From: Rhizopus arrhizus | Lineage: Eukaryota > Mucoromycota > Mucoromycetes > Mucorales > Rhizopodaceae | Assembly: GCA_024220505.1 (NCBI GenBank) | Contig: JAKZZE010000040.1 | Span: 62,001 to 126,000 of the forward strand | Direction of reading: 5' to 3' | Length of the DNA stretch: 64,000 bases | Shown: positions 37,044 to 48,457 of the stretch, one piece after another | Position numbering within the stretch: position 1 is the first letter of the stretch | Layout of the letters: each line of letters opens with the position of its first letter | Made by a program: the position numbers and the translations under genes | Notes under the pieces: model-generated | Told to the model about the DNA's origin: nothing | Database searches by the model: none | The model's input: the letters and a program-made list of their open reading frames with translations, nothing else

Positions 37044-38808
37044 AAGAAATAAACACGTTTCTTTTGTGTTTATTGTATATTTAATAAACTGGTTCTTAAA
37101 CTATTAACACTAAAATATGACCATTAATAGATGTAGTTTTTTAAAAAAAAGACTATATGCCAACAATAAAATACGATTAAATCAAACCCCCCCCATTTAT
37201 AAAATGTCAAATTGATTTGTTTTTTCTTTTTCTTTCTAAAGAGTTTCTAAATAACTTGTGGCAATATGAAACAGCCTTATAAAGAATGAAAATAGACTGC
37301 TTTTAGTTTTCAAATATAGGCTTATTATTACCTAAATCTAGAAAATCAGTCTGAAACTAACTGAGCATGAATGAAGATTTGAAAGCACTAGCATGTATAT
37401 CATACGTGTACTAAAACCTATGCACAAAGTTTGATGGTCATATTCTCTATAAGCTAAGTTGTGTGAAAGCATTATTTTATTTTCTTTGTTCCTTTGAAAA
37501 GAAAATACCAGAAGCTTGTAGATCTTTAAACGATAAAGTACATGGCTGAATGGGGGATAACTGCCTCAGATCATTGAAACCAAGGTCAGCTTTAGTTTTG
37601 ATAAATAAAATCAACTTTGCAGAAAAAAGTATGTAGATTCAAGCATAATTATCATTTATACAATAGGTCTTTCATGACATTTCAAAACTCAGGGAATATC
37701 TCTTTAAAATCAAACATAATGGTTTACACCTTTATTTTTTTATATGCTTGATTGAGCCTTGTAACAACAATCCTCCAGACTTTTTGTTTTCTTGAATAGT
37801 TGTAAACAATAAATAAAACATCTTGTTCTTCTGGAAATGGATAATTTTAATAAACAATCAAATTCGTAGACGGTCTCAGATGAACTAAGGATTCTGAAGC
37901 AATTAGAAGGCACGAATACGACACCAACCCAAATCTCAATAAATATTGTATGTCTACTTTAAAATCTTTTCACAATTTAAAGCATTAAAAGCATAAATGC
38001 TTAAATAAACACTAATATCACATTGTCTGTTATTTCAACTAAAGAAATAAAGTATTAGGAACAGGACACAACAAGTGTTAAATTATTTTTATAATTTTAA
38101 TGATTGCCATTGTTTGATTAACAGCCTTTGACTCAACGCCATTCTTAATGGTATGTGATTTATGAAAGATTAAACATAAAAACCAACCACATTCTGTTCT
38201 ATAAGAAAATCTTCTCAATCAAAACATGGTAACCTCAGAACTCTGAGAATATTCAAAGTAAATAGATCAGGACATCATATGTTGAGTTTAAATTGAATGG
38301 CAAGCAAAAAAAGAAAAAGAAAAAAAGTGCGTTTCATGCAGAAGATGAGATGCAAAGATAAACCCTTGGATACTAAACACAAAGAAAAGAAGACTATAAC
38401 TTGCAAACAAATTTTTTGGTGTGTTTAAGATAACTGCAGTGATTCTTTTGCGCACGATTATTTCAATTCGTTTGTGCAAATGTTATTTAGACACATTTTA
38501 TTGATAAATCTAATACATCACTGAGACTTCCTTTAATGTCAAAGCATCAAAAATTTTCTGTTTATAATAAATAAAGAAGACTATTTTTGATAATCTCACA
38601 AAAAGTGATAAAAGAGTACTGTGTAACATTTACTAAAAACCGTTGAACCAAATAAAATGATGTGTACGACAATGAATAAAACAATATAAAAAACCCTATT
38701 TTCTGTTCTTCCCTCCCTTTTTCTTTTTTCTCATAGCATGACAGTATAGATTTCTGTCTTTTTATAACATTATCCTTTTCCGTTCCTTTTCTTTTTCATT
38801 CCTTTTAT
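37044..38808. other. 1.8-kb intergenic region, no gene seen
   Basis: Strongly AT-rich without exon-like frames. The last 110 bp are C/T-rich and lead into the RhoGEF start. Confidence 0.5.
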
Positions 38809-41800
38809 ATGTTATCAGCAAGTACATCAAATGCCTACTCTGGTAGTCTAGGCATATTAACACCACCCCTTGATTCTCAAAACCATATTGACTTTCTCGA
38901 TGAACTTACTGAATCAGAAAAAAGATATATGGAAACACTGAGAATGATTGATACTGTAAGCTTATATATGCTTGGTTTAATCTAATTTTAATGATGATCT
39001 CTTGCTTATTGTAGCAGATAGCTTCTATTTGGATGAAGCAAACTACCTCTACCGCACCTGATTTTTCTGAGCTTTTAAGACATGTCAATGAAATATCAAA
39101 AACAAATAAACAGTTTTTCTCGGTAATAAAATAATACAGTTTCAAAAAAAAAAAAAATTAATATTCTTTTGTGTAGAAAATAACAAGGATAAGTCATCAA
39201 CAAGAATTCAATCAAACTCTTCTACAATGGATCGATGATTTGGAAATACCTTATTCTAGTTATTGTCGAAGTTATATTCCAAATCTAAAGCAACGTACGG
39301 ATATTCTTTCAAATCCATTCATTTCCAGCTTAATTCAAGTATGTATAAACATAAGGAAAAAATCTTTTTTTTTTCCTGAACATTTTATATAGGATTTATC
39401 TGGTAAAGCTTCTTATGAAATTACTCTTCAGTCCTTATTTGAGGCACCTCTTCAACAATTAAAGTATTACAAGACTCTATATGCAGTAAGTCCAAGGTTT
39501 ATATTTGTATAATTGCATTTGGTTAATATTTTTAAAGAAACTCTTTGATCAAGATACTTTTTTCAACAAAAAGATTGACAAGATCTTAGCCCTGTCACAA
39601 AAGCGCAATGTTCTCTCGATTCAAACTGGCTTTGAATCTGATTTGAAAATATTTCAAAGCCAAGTCAATACTTCAAGAACAATGGATTTCTTTGGTGGAA
39701 CTTATATTGTAACATTAATTTAATAACAAAAAAAAAGGGGGGGAATAACCAAGTAATTGTGAATAGGATTATAAGCAATTGAATATTTCAAATCCAGAAA
39801 GTGAACTTGTAATGAGAGACAGCTTTGATTTGGTTACTAACCAACAAACAGGTTCAACTATAAGGGTTCATCTTGTATTAACAACTGAAGTTTTGGTGAT
39901 TTGTCGAGAATTGAACAAACAATCCTATTCGTTAATGTATCCTCCTTTACCCATTGGTGATATTGTTGTTAAATCAGATGAACAGGATCGAATTCATTTG
40001 TCTGTGATGAACAGAAGAAACTTAGTTTTTCGTGCAGATTCAAAGGAAATCAGAAACATGTGGATTGGTGCGGATCAAAATAGTAGTTTAAGCCCTTGCC
40101 CACTGAATCTTGTTGCTCAAAAGAAGATGCTCTCAGCCAAATCAAACAAGCCCAGTGTTGTGAAAAATACAGATATTTTCACTTTTTATTCTGAAAACGG
40201 TGCTGTTTCTCCTTTAGAAAGTTCTGACGATGAAGAAGAAATACCAAAAAGGATGATTCCCAATTCAAGGGATACAATTATGGATATTTATGACAATCAT
40301 TTGTCTGAAGGAGAACTAGCCAACGTTGCTCCTCAGTCTGTGAAAATCCTTCCCAAAATTCCTCATGTTACACAGGCCACTACCTTGCTTCCACCAAAAA
40401 AAGACACCCTCAACGTTCCTTCTCCTATTCGTCAGCCAGTTAAAGATGTTGCGCATGTTCAAATGACCTATATCCAGGCACCCACTGCGCAAATGGGAAC
40501 AATGACCATCTCAAAGCCTTCTTCTCCTTCTTCTCTTTCTTCTTTAAAGTCCATGAATTCAACTGAAAAACCTTCTTCTCCAAGAGCCATCGAAGTACAA
40601 AGAGCTGTTGTTCCAGAAATCATGCAAGCTGTCACACAAAACACCGAGGAATATTTAGAAACGACGATGAAGAAAAGCCAGCCTGTGCAGACGATGCCCA
40701 GGACAGTGTCCAAAGAACCTTTTCAAAAACCACTTCCTCCACAACCTCATCATCAACAAAACTACCTTCAGCGTCCACCTAACCATCAGCCTTATGCTGC
40801 TCAACCAAGACCTTCATACGGCAATCGACCTCCTCCACCTCCTAGTCATCAACACTATCAGCATAATGTCAGACCTCAGCACAGCGGCAGACCTGTGAAC
40901 GCGCCTCCTTCAGCCAACAACCAAATGTATAAACCCCAGAATGGTGTCCCACCTAATCAGCAAGCCATGAGACCACAACGGCCTCAGTACAGTCAACCGT
41001 CTCCCCCACCCGGACGGTTCAATTCTCCATCTCCTCCTTCCTTATCTCAAATGAACAACAGCGATGAGTGGAATTCTCCTCCTCACAGTGTAAGTCCATA
41101 ATCAAGCCCATCCCCTTCTCACTCATTCATCCCTCCCTTTGAAACAGCCTAGTGCCTATGTGACAAGCAACAGTATTAAACAAGTAATTTACAGCAACAA
41201 TCAATGTGACGTATTCCACTGGAATAATCAAACATGGTATGCAGCCGATGGACAATGCTTATTGCAAGTCCGATTGACACACAACAACCGTACCTGTATG
41301 GCTGTCGAATTACAAAATAAAGGACAACTTTATCTGAATGCCTGGATTTTGCCAACGACCCTGATCCGACAGCCTTCGCCAACCGATGTCAGTCTCTCGG
41401 TATTTATGGGGACCAGGAAAGAAAACTATCTTGTTCATTTTCATCAGCCCCAGGAGGCAGCTACGCTCGTCGGCATCTTACATCAAGCCCATCGTGAGGC
41501 CACTCAACAGCAGCAGGCGGCGGTAGAAGCAGAGAAGGAGCCGATGGAGGATGAGCTGGAAGAAGCAGTGGAAGATAACGTGAATTGTCCTCAGACACTC
41601 AAGCCTGTGATGCAGTGTAAAGCCAAATTGTTTGTTCAGACAGAGACGAGTAAATGGAATACGTTTGGAAGCGTCTCGATCCGTATCTCTCAACAAGCAC
41701 CTAGTATGCGAATGATGATCCAAATCGAGAACGACAAGACCAAGCTAGTGAGTGCGGTAGTAAGAAGTGGTAATGTAGAAAAGATTAGTTCAAAACGTAT

Positions 41801-41927
41801 TTCATTCTTGTTGTCGGATGAAACGCAAAAGACAAGCATTGTATACATGATTCAACTGCGTGAGGAACAAACTGGAAACAAGGTGTATGAATACCTTCGT
41901 ATCAAGAACGCTGAATATGGATGGTAG
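38809..41927 (+). CDS. Rho guanine-nucleotide exchange factor (DH-PH) with Pro-rich region
   Basis: Seven exons (38809-38955, 39015-39122, 39177-39338, 39393-39485, 39538-39708, 39767-41089, 41148-41927) give 927 aa. The N-terminal third reads as a DH domain (FLDELTESEKRYMETLRMI at the first helix, PLQQLKYYKTLYAKLF at the last conserved block). A PH domain follows (VMRDSFDLVTNQQTGSTIRV, NLVFRADSKEIRNMWIGA). Residues about 340-670 are Pro/Ser/Gln-rich with many PxxP motifs for SH3 partners. The C-terminal 260 aa contain two PH/RanBD-like beta segments (DVFHWNNQTWYAADGQCLLQ; QCKAKLFVQTETSKWNTFGS). It probably activates a Rho/Cdc42-type GTPase in polarised growth. Confidence 0.8.
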
Positions 41928-42184
41928 ACTATTTTATTTATAGATTTTTGTAGATTCACTCTGTCGTGTATTACAATAAAGCACTTTTTCCCCTTCCATT
42001 GTTTAAAAGTTTATAAAAAATAAGAAAAAGTTATTGTCTAATGTTTTTGGTTTTACAATAAAAACAGAGTTTTCATTGTAAAAACCCATAAAAGAAAAGC
42101 TGTATAAATAGTAAAAAAATATATATACATACTTTCTCTAACTGTTCTTTACTTTTTCTTTTCGTTATCTATTTTTTTTTTCTA

Positions 42185-42661
42185 ATGAAGAGGAAGGGTA
42201 TGTTGCAGTGTGAAGTGTGCAAGAAAGAATTTACAGAATTTGATCAAAGAGGATTCCGTAACGCTGGATTCACGGCGCATCACAATAGATGCATTGATCG
42301 CCAAACGCATCGACCATCCAAAAAACCTACAGTGAGATGTCGTTTCTTATTGCCTGCGCCCAAGCTTGAATTTCGAAACGATTCTCTTTTACAAGGCCAT
42401 GACAATTATTTGTTATCAACTACAGCCTGTAAACCCTTCTTGGCCAATGTTCTTGAAAGATCACAACTAGACGTCTTGAATGATTATGCTAGTCCTCAAT
42501 TTGCTTCCTCTACTTCTATACTTACTCCAGCTTCTGTTGCTTCTGATTCTTGTCAAGATAAGAAGCAGATGTATTATCCAGTGACATACTGTGATTATTG
42601 TGAACCTCAAGATGGATCGCACAAGCCGAATTGTATCCTTTTCTATTCTTTACCTAAATGA
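42185..42661 (+). CDS. Small Cys/His-rich protein, zinc finger likely
   Basis: Single open frame of 158 aa. An N-terminal motif CEVCKKEFTEFDQRGFRNAG continues to HHNRC, and the C-terminus has CDYCEPQDGSHKPNC; both look like zinc-binding sites. The middle is Ser/Leu-rich without known domain. A donor-like GT follows the last Cys, so the last residues (ILFYSLPK) could differ. Function unknown. Confidence 0.6.
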   Translation: MKRKGMLQCEVCKKEFTEFDQRGFRNAGFTAHHNRCIDRQTHRPSKKPTVRCRFLLPAPKLEFRNDSLLQGHDNYLLSTTACKPFLANVLERSQLDVLNDYASPQFASSTSILTPASVASDSCQDKKQMYYPVTYCDYCEPQDGSHKPNCILFYSLPK

Positions 42662-42885
42662 TTTTTTTTTTATGCTCCCTCCTTACTCATTCGATTATGT
42701 TTCCAGAATATATTATGATGAATAATGTATGTTTCCTCTCTTTTTATGTATGTTACTAAACAAAGAATTCTATCTATGCATATCTCACACAATAAATATT
42801 ATAATAAAACACTATAATGATCAGCGCATTTACAATAGTTTATTAAGAGCTATAATGTACAATAGAAATTCTATAAATGATATAT

Positions 42886-44706
42886 TTACTGATGATGCAT
42901 GGATTGTTTTGTATTTGAATAACCAATGCCCATTGGCATTAAAAATGAATTTTCTGATTTTTGCGTGATGGATAAATCAATCTCGATATCTGCTATAGAG
43001 TTCCTTACTCTTTTATCAAATGGTTTAAATATCTAATATCGTTCAGATCACTTTATAAAATGCTTGTCATCGTCTATTGTTATTTACCTGACGTAAAACT
43101 GCTTTTTGTCCACCAGCAGCATTGACATTAATCACGTCTTGTCTTTTAGCATTCAATAACTTTGTTAATGCCTATATTACTTTTATTAGCGCACGAATAA
43201 AAAGTTCTTGGCGTGATTACATCGTTACTAAACACAATCTGAACAGGTTGACCCGTAGCTTGATCAGGATCATCAAAGTACAATACCAAAGAATACAGTC
43301 GATTGGATGTTACTAATTTTCCAAACTGTACACATTTTGCTCTCACAATCACTGTGTCTGGTAAATTGGTACTGTAGTTGTCGTTCTCCATAGCTTTGAG
43401 TGTCTGCTGTAGTTTACTAAAAGTGATGTGCGTTTTCCCTTGATCATCCACAAACACGTCTCCATTCAAATTCTCTTTACTGGCCTCGTTCAGATCGGCC
43501 CATACACTATCATCTACCCAAGATATCTCTTCTAATTCAGCCTGTGTCGACGGATGATCATCATCGCCAGTTAGATCAACCATGTCTTCATCCTCATGCA
43601 ATGTGGTAGAAGAAGATCCAAGTGTGGATTGGTTTGTTAAACTGATCCGCTTTCTAGGTTGATCAGTAGAAGAAGGTGCTGGACGAGCAGCCTTTTTTGA
43701 TAGAGATATACCGCTTGACCTTGAGTTCGTCAGGCTGGGTTCTTGTACAGCATCTTCATAAATATCAGAATCACTATCTGAAGGTATACTTTTCAAAAGA
43801 TGACCTGTCGTGTCTTCCACAAAATCGTCATCCGAAGGTATGTCATCTACTGCGGTTGTTGTCGTTTCCATTCGTTCAAGTTCAGCATAATCAAAATCAT
43901 CATCAAAAAATTCATCGTCAGGTATTGTGTTTGTCACAGAGACCGGTAAAGCGTTGGAATTGCTGGGTGGTTGTGATGCAGGTGTCGTGTTCTCTGTCAA
44001 TCCTATGCTTTCTTTAAACCGACTTTCTAATTCCTTTAGCATATCACCACCGTATAATTCCGATACATCTCCACCCAATACTTTTATATTGTTCTTTGTT
44101 AACAGTAACATGCCTCTTCTCACTTGACAGCTTTTGACAAGTATCTATTAAAGAAAACCCTAAACTTTTTAATAATAACATGAATCACCTTCTTCTTTTC
44201 TTTTCTACCTTACAACCAAAAGGAGTCGTGAGTGACAAGTCTGGTATTGCTTCCATTTCTATGGCTTGAATCTGATTCTTTCCGTCTGTCAATGTCCACC
44301 TCAACATCCCTCTTGTAAAGTCCACTTTTTCATCCTCACTTCTCTCTACATAGACCTGTCGAACTGGTGTGGCATTGGTCAAGTTGTTTAAAAGTGACAG
44401 TGTCGAATATCGAATATCTGTTGTATCTTGAATCTGCAAGACAACACCACCTCCATGTCTTAAATGACCCAGTGGAAACGTCTCGACAGGATTCGATCCA
44501 AAGTTTTCAGGGATAACGGGTTCTGAGGTCAGTGCGAGATCCTTGTGTAGAAAATCGTGAAGAAGACGATCATAGGCTTCTTCTGAATCGGCGACTAAAG
44601 AACTATGGTTGTTCCAAAAAGACTGAAGGTATTCTTTGGTTATTCTTACGCCAGTTCTGTCTTTACACTTTCTTTGTAAAATATAAGGTATATTGTCAGC
44701 AGACAT
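42886..44706 (-). CDS. RecQ-mediated genome instability protein RMI1
   Basis: Four exons (44209-44706, 43181-44144, 43088-43137, 42886-43032) give 552 aa. I place the start at 44706 (MSADNIPYILQRKCKDRTGV), because the frame further upstream has no ATG. The N-terminal three-helix region and OB-fold match RMI1 (KEYLQSFWNNHSS, GGGVVLQIQDTTDIRYSTLS, MLRWTLTDGKNQIQAIEMEA, RRGMLLLTKNNIKVLGGDV). An acidic linker with SUMO-interaction-like DMVDLTGDDD and a C-terminal second OB-like part follow (YSLVLYFDDPDQATGQPVQI). RMI1 works with Top3 and a RecQ helicase to dissolve Holliday junctions. The junction at 43181/43137 uses a short 43-nt intron and is less certain. Confidence 0.85.
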
Positions 44707-44828
44707 TAGGTTTGAAGGAGAAGGATAAGAAAATCCAATTTTTTTTTTTATCTTGTCACAAATATAAATCTCAGCCAAAGATGTCCAAAAAAAAAAAAAT
44801 CCGTAGTATATTTTATTTACAAATAGGA

Positions 44829-46072
44829 TTACTCAGTAACCTTTATTCGTCTATGATAACCTTCGTTTGCTAACCATTCTCTCACTTGTGCTGCTACTCC
44901 CTCCTGCAGATTCTCTATACACAATGCCTTTAGTTCTTGAAGATCTCGTTTCCAATTGATTAGACCCATTATGCCACATAACGTTTCATACTTTATCCAA
45001 GGATGAAATCCAATATCCCATAGATTTAACATGCGCAACCCTTGCGAGATGATTGAGATCGCTCTGGGTCCTTCGGTGGCATTGAAACAACCTGCTGTGC
45101 GCAGCTGCTGTAAACTGGGGAGTGTACAGACCAATAAATGAGCCACGCTGATATTAGGCCATCTCAAAAAGGAAATGTTCAAGCAGGTCAGTGTTGAAGA
45201 AAGTGGTGTGAATAGTAAAAAGCTCTTTTTGTCAAGTATCAAAGACGGGTTTCGATACTGGTCTTTTAAAAATAAAATAAGAATGGGTTCTAAACAACTT
45301 GCGCGCTCATCCTTTATGTCTTCTGTGGCTGCTGTCATCGTTTCGGATTCAAGCCCAATAGGATGATGAGCGTAACCGTCGTATTCGTCTGTGAATGGAT
45401 TGCTATCTTCATGATCCCACCAATCATCATCTTCTTCCTCTGTCGATCGCGCACACTGTTCTTCTACTCGCCAGAAAGCTTTACAAAACTTGGTAAATGA
45501 AATACGAGCATCTTCAAAACAAAGGTCACTATAGCCAAAAGAAATAAATGAATCAAACAAGGTTTCGTCCAATCCATCAATAGAGCTAATATGCTGCATC
45601 AGTGTCTGTTTGACAGTAATAGGTAAATAGGGTATCGCCTCACTCCATACGTTTTTTTTGGATGTAATGTTCTGGGCTGCTTGACAGGCAGACTGACCAT
45701 ACAGTGTGTTATCTTTAGCTGTCACCAGCTCTCTTTTCGCTTTCAATCTTTGTACAGACACTATTCGTTCTTGATGAACCCTATTCAATCTCCAAGACGG
45801 TGGTGGAGGTGGACCGGGAGTGTTAGGTAAAGGTGCTGTCGTAGGATTTATTTCTGTCTCATATTGCATCAAACCTGACAGGTGGCTTTCAGAGTGGTTT
45901 GAAGTCTGGCTGCGCCTCAGTGATCGATTCATCTCTGCTCGTTGTTGTTCAACTCTTAGGCGCTTAATTTATCACTGACAGACTCTGTTGTTTGAGTAGG
46001 TTTTTGCTCCTTATTGAATGAAGCATTCTCATACGATTTTAGTTTTGTTTTCCACTGTCTACCTTTTGCCAT
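44829..46072 (-). CDS. Leucine-rich-repeat protein with an apparent frameshift
   Basis: Two overlapping frames form one protein. The first starts at the ATG at 46072 (MAKGRQWKTKLKSYENASFN) and stops at 45956 (DKLSA*). The second is open through that point (LRVEQQRAEMNRSLRRSQTS) to the stop at 44829. One extra base near 45956-45963 would fuse them. The C-terminal half has LRR-like segments (STLTCLNISFLRWPNISVAH, LPSLQQLRTAGCFN, LRMLNLWDIGFHPWI); the middle has a Pro run and an acidic patch. If the frameshift is real, translation may start at the internal Met at 45932. Likely a scaffold or F-box-like LRR protein; function not assignable. Confidence 0.65.
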
Positions 46073-46078
46073 TTAAAA

Positions 46079-46104
46079 AAAAAAAAAAAAGAGAGAGAGA
46101 GAGA
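46079..46104. repeat. A-run and GA microsatellite
   Basis: An A-run at about 46075-46090 is followed by GA repeats at 46091-46104, between the LRR gene start and the cytochrome b5 stop. Confidence 0.8.
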
Positions 46105-46169
46105 AATGAATACTGGGTTTGAATAGACATTTTTGTATTAGAATTGGGATTTATAAGGGGATCTATAAA

Positions 46170-46718
46170 TTATCGAAGAAAGTTGTAATAAGCCCAAGCA
46201 GCAAGTAAAATCAAAGGAATAAGAATACGAAGAGGGCTACACAAAGTATGATTAGTATTCTTTTTTTTTTCTCAAACGCTTTTTAAATGAATACTTACTT
46301 TCCTTGAGGACCAGCAGCGACAGCTTGTGCTTGCTTGACTGGCTTAACTGGTTCAGACTATACAACAGAAAGGTTTAGAAACAAATTTTTTATACAAAAA
46401 GAAACTTACTGCAGGGTCAACATCACCAATGTAATATTGTTCTAAAAGTTTACGAGCATCGTCAGTATGGCCAACATCTTCAAAAGGGCCGGTAGCGTCC
46501 TTTGCTCCTTCGTCGATTAAAACTTCTTCACCACCAGGATGCTAGTTGACAAAGATGAGCAAAAAAAAAAAAAAGTTGATGCTATAACTATATATATTTT
46601 TTTTTACCTCATCTTGGAATTTTGTAATGTCATAAACTTTACCGTCAATGATCATCCAAAGATCTTCTCTGCTGTTGTGCTTGGAGACTTCTTCAAAAGA
46701 GTAAAGTTTGACAGACAT
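46170..46718 (-). CDS. Cytochrome b5, tail-anchored
   Basis: Four exons (46608-46718, 46410-46541, 46299-46357, 46170-46236) give 122 aa. The heme domain has [20 protein letters not shown], the axial-ligand motif HPGG at the start of exon 2 and the second His in [20 protein letters not shown] Pro/Ala/Gln linker leads to a C-terminal membrane anchor ([20 protein letters not shown]). It donates electrons to desaturases and other ER oxidases. The upstream in-frame ATG at 46739 is possible but the family start is MSVKLYSF. Confidence 0.94.
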
Positions 46719-48457
46719 GTTGTTGAGAAAATAAGACAAGAAAAACTTCGAAAAAAAAAAAAAACTATAAACGCAGCTTTAAAAATATAAGGGATATCCG
46801 CCCTTTGGTTTTTCAAACATCAGCGAATCCGGGTATTGAATTTGATTGGACAATAAATTTATCAAGTCATACGAAGGCACCCAAAAACCTGCCTTTTTAT
46901 TGAAATTTTCTCAATTTTTGGGTAAGATATTCTACTGTCTTTTTCGCCTAAGCTGATAACGCACAAGATATCTTCTTTACGATTTGAAAGTTGAACATGA
47001 ATAAAAAAATTCTTGTAGTAATTAACAATCGCTTAGAAAAAAATTAATGTCCTGTTAGAAAGCTTGGGATAAGTGAACATGGAATTCAAAAAGAAAAGAT
47101 GAGTAACGAGTGAACAGTAGATATTACTGTTAGCTTATGATATGATCAAAGTGAGATATGATGTAGTATTTTGAGCTAGTTTTAGGAATCAAAGAGAATT
47201 GACTTTTATTACAAGGAAAATATAAAAGCTCTTTTGAAAATCAATAGTGGTGCTTTGAAAGAAGAGGAAGTATAAGCATATTATTATGCCAATAAGAATG
47301 ATCATCAATACTTTTAAATCAGAAACAGGAGGCTGAATGATGCATAAAAGTAGATAATCGTCCATCAATTTGAAGTTTGTGGATACAGCAAGTGTTTGAA
47401 TCTCAGCTTATCTTTTTAGACAATCATGGAATAAGCTTGCAGAAAAAAAAATACTAACTCTAGAACCGTTTCTTCTTTAAAAGCATACACAAAGTTGAAA
47501 GATCATTTATATGTTTGGAAATCAAAATATAATGTACATTTTAATTTAAGGAATAAAACTTTTTTCTATTTCTAGCCCCCCCCCCCTTTTTTTACAAGGA
47601 ATCAAATAGAATGTATGCTTTTATATATAACAGTTTAGGAAACAATTAGATGATAGAGAGAATGAGGTTTATTTAGTAGGGAACATGCCAATTTTCGACA
47701 TGAGATTACTTGAGAGGGATTAAAGAGAGCAAGTACTGGAAAACATGTTTGGTGTAACCATTGGGTTGTTTGAACCACGCTGCTAATGCAATCAACCATG
47801 GCGACCTCAGCATCGAGACCCATCTTTATGACTTTCCTAGATTTTCATACTAAGCATTACTACAGCCATACTTTTAGATTCTCGAAATGATTACAAGTTT
47901 GGCATGGTCTCTGCTTAGCAAAAGGCTCATTTGACCAGTGCAAAGTGGGTTTCTTTTTGTTTGGAGAGTACACAGGATACAATGAATACAAATAAGGGCA
48001 CATTCTCTATTCTTATTACAAGACATCCTCTCAGTGTAATTCGGTATTCAGTTAACTGTAAATTTGTTCAATAATGCCCACTCAACCCTGTCTGAAATTT
48101 ATCAGAGTTGGTATTTGTGAATTTCCAAAGAATTCACTATGGATGTATTAAAAGCAGAATTGAATGGTAATCAATACATACGGCTATTTGTCAATGCAAA
48201 ATAGTACTTGTTTCAGGTAAGCATAGTATAAATAGACAACGTCTTGAAATATATTCAGCTTAAAAGCACTCTGCAATGATGTGCACATGCAGCTAATGAC
48301 ACATTTGAAGAGTCGAATGTGGAAAAAAACACAGAGATTTTCATCAAAGCATACACAGAACATGTTGAATCTCTTTTCTATCTTTACATCTGTTCTCTTG
48401 GGGGTAATAGTTCAAGGATTGAATAGAATATTTAATTTTAGCTAATTTTATTATATT
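46719..48457. other. 1.7-kb intergenic region, no clear gene
   Basis: AT-rich, with a C13 run then T7 at about 47574-47593. A minus-strand 62-aa frame (47635-47823) lacks recognisable motifs. Nothing else supportable. Confidence 0.45.

Noticed and set aside
43676..44017. Plus-strand open frame in the RMI1 region
   Set aside because: Antisense to the acidic linker of RMI1 exon two; no domain and no splice support.
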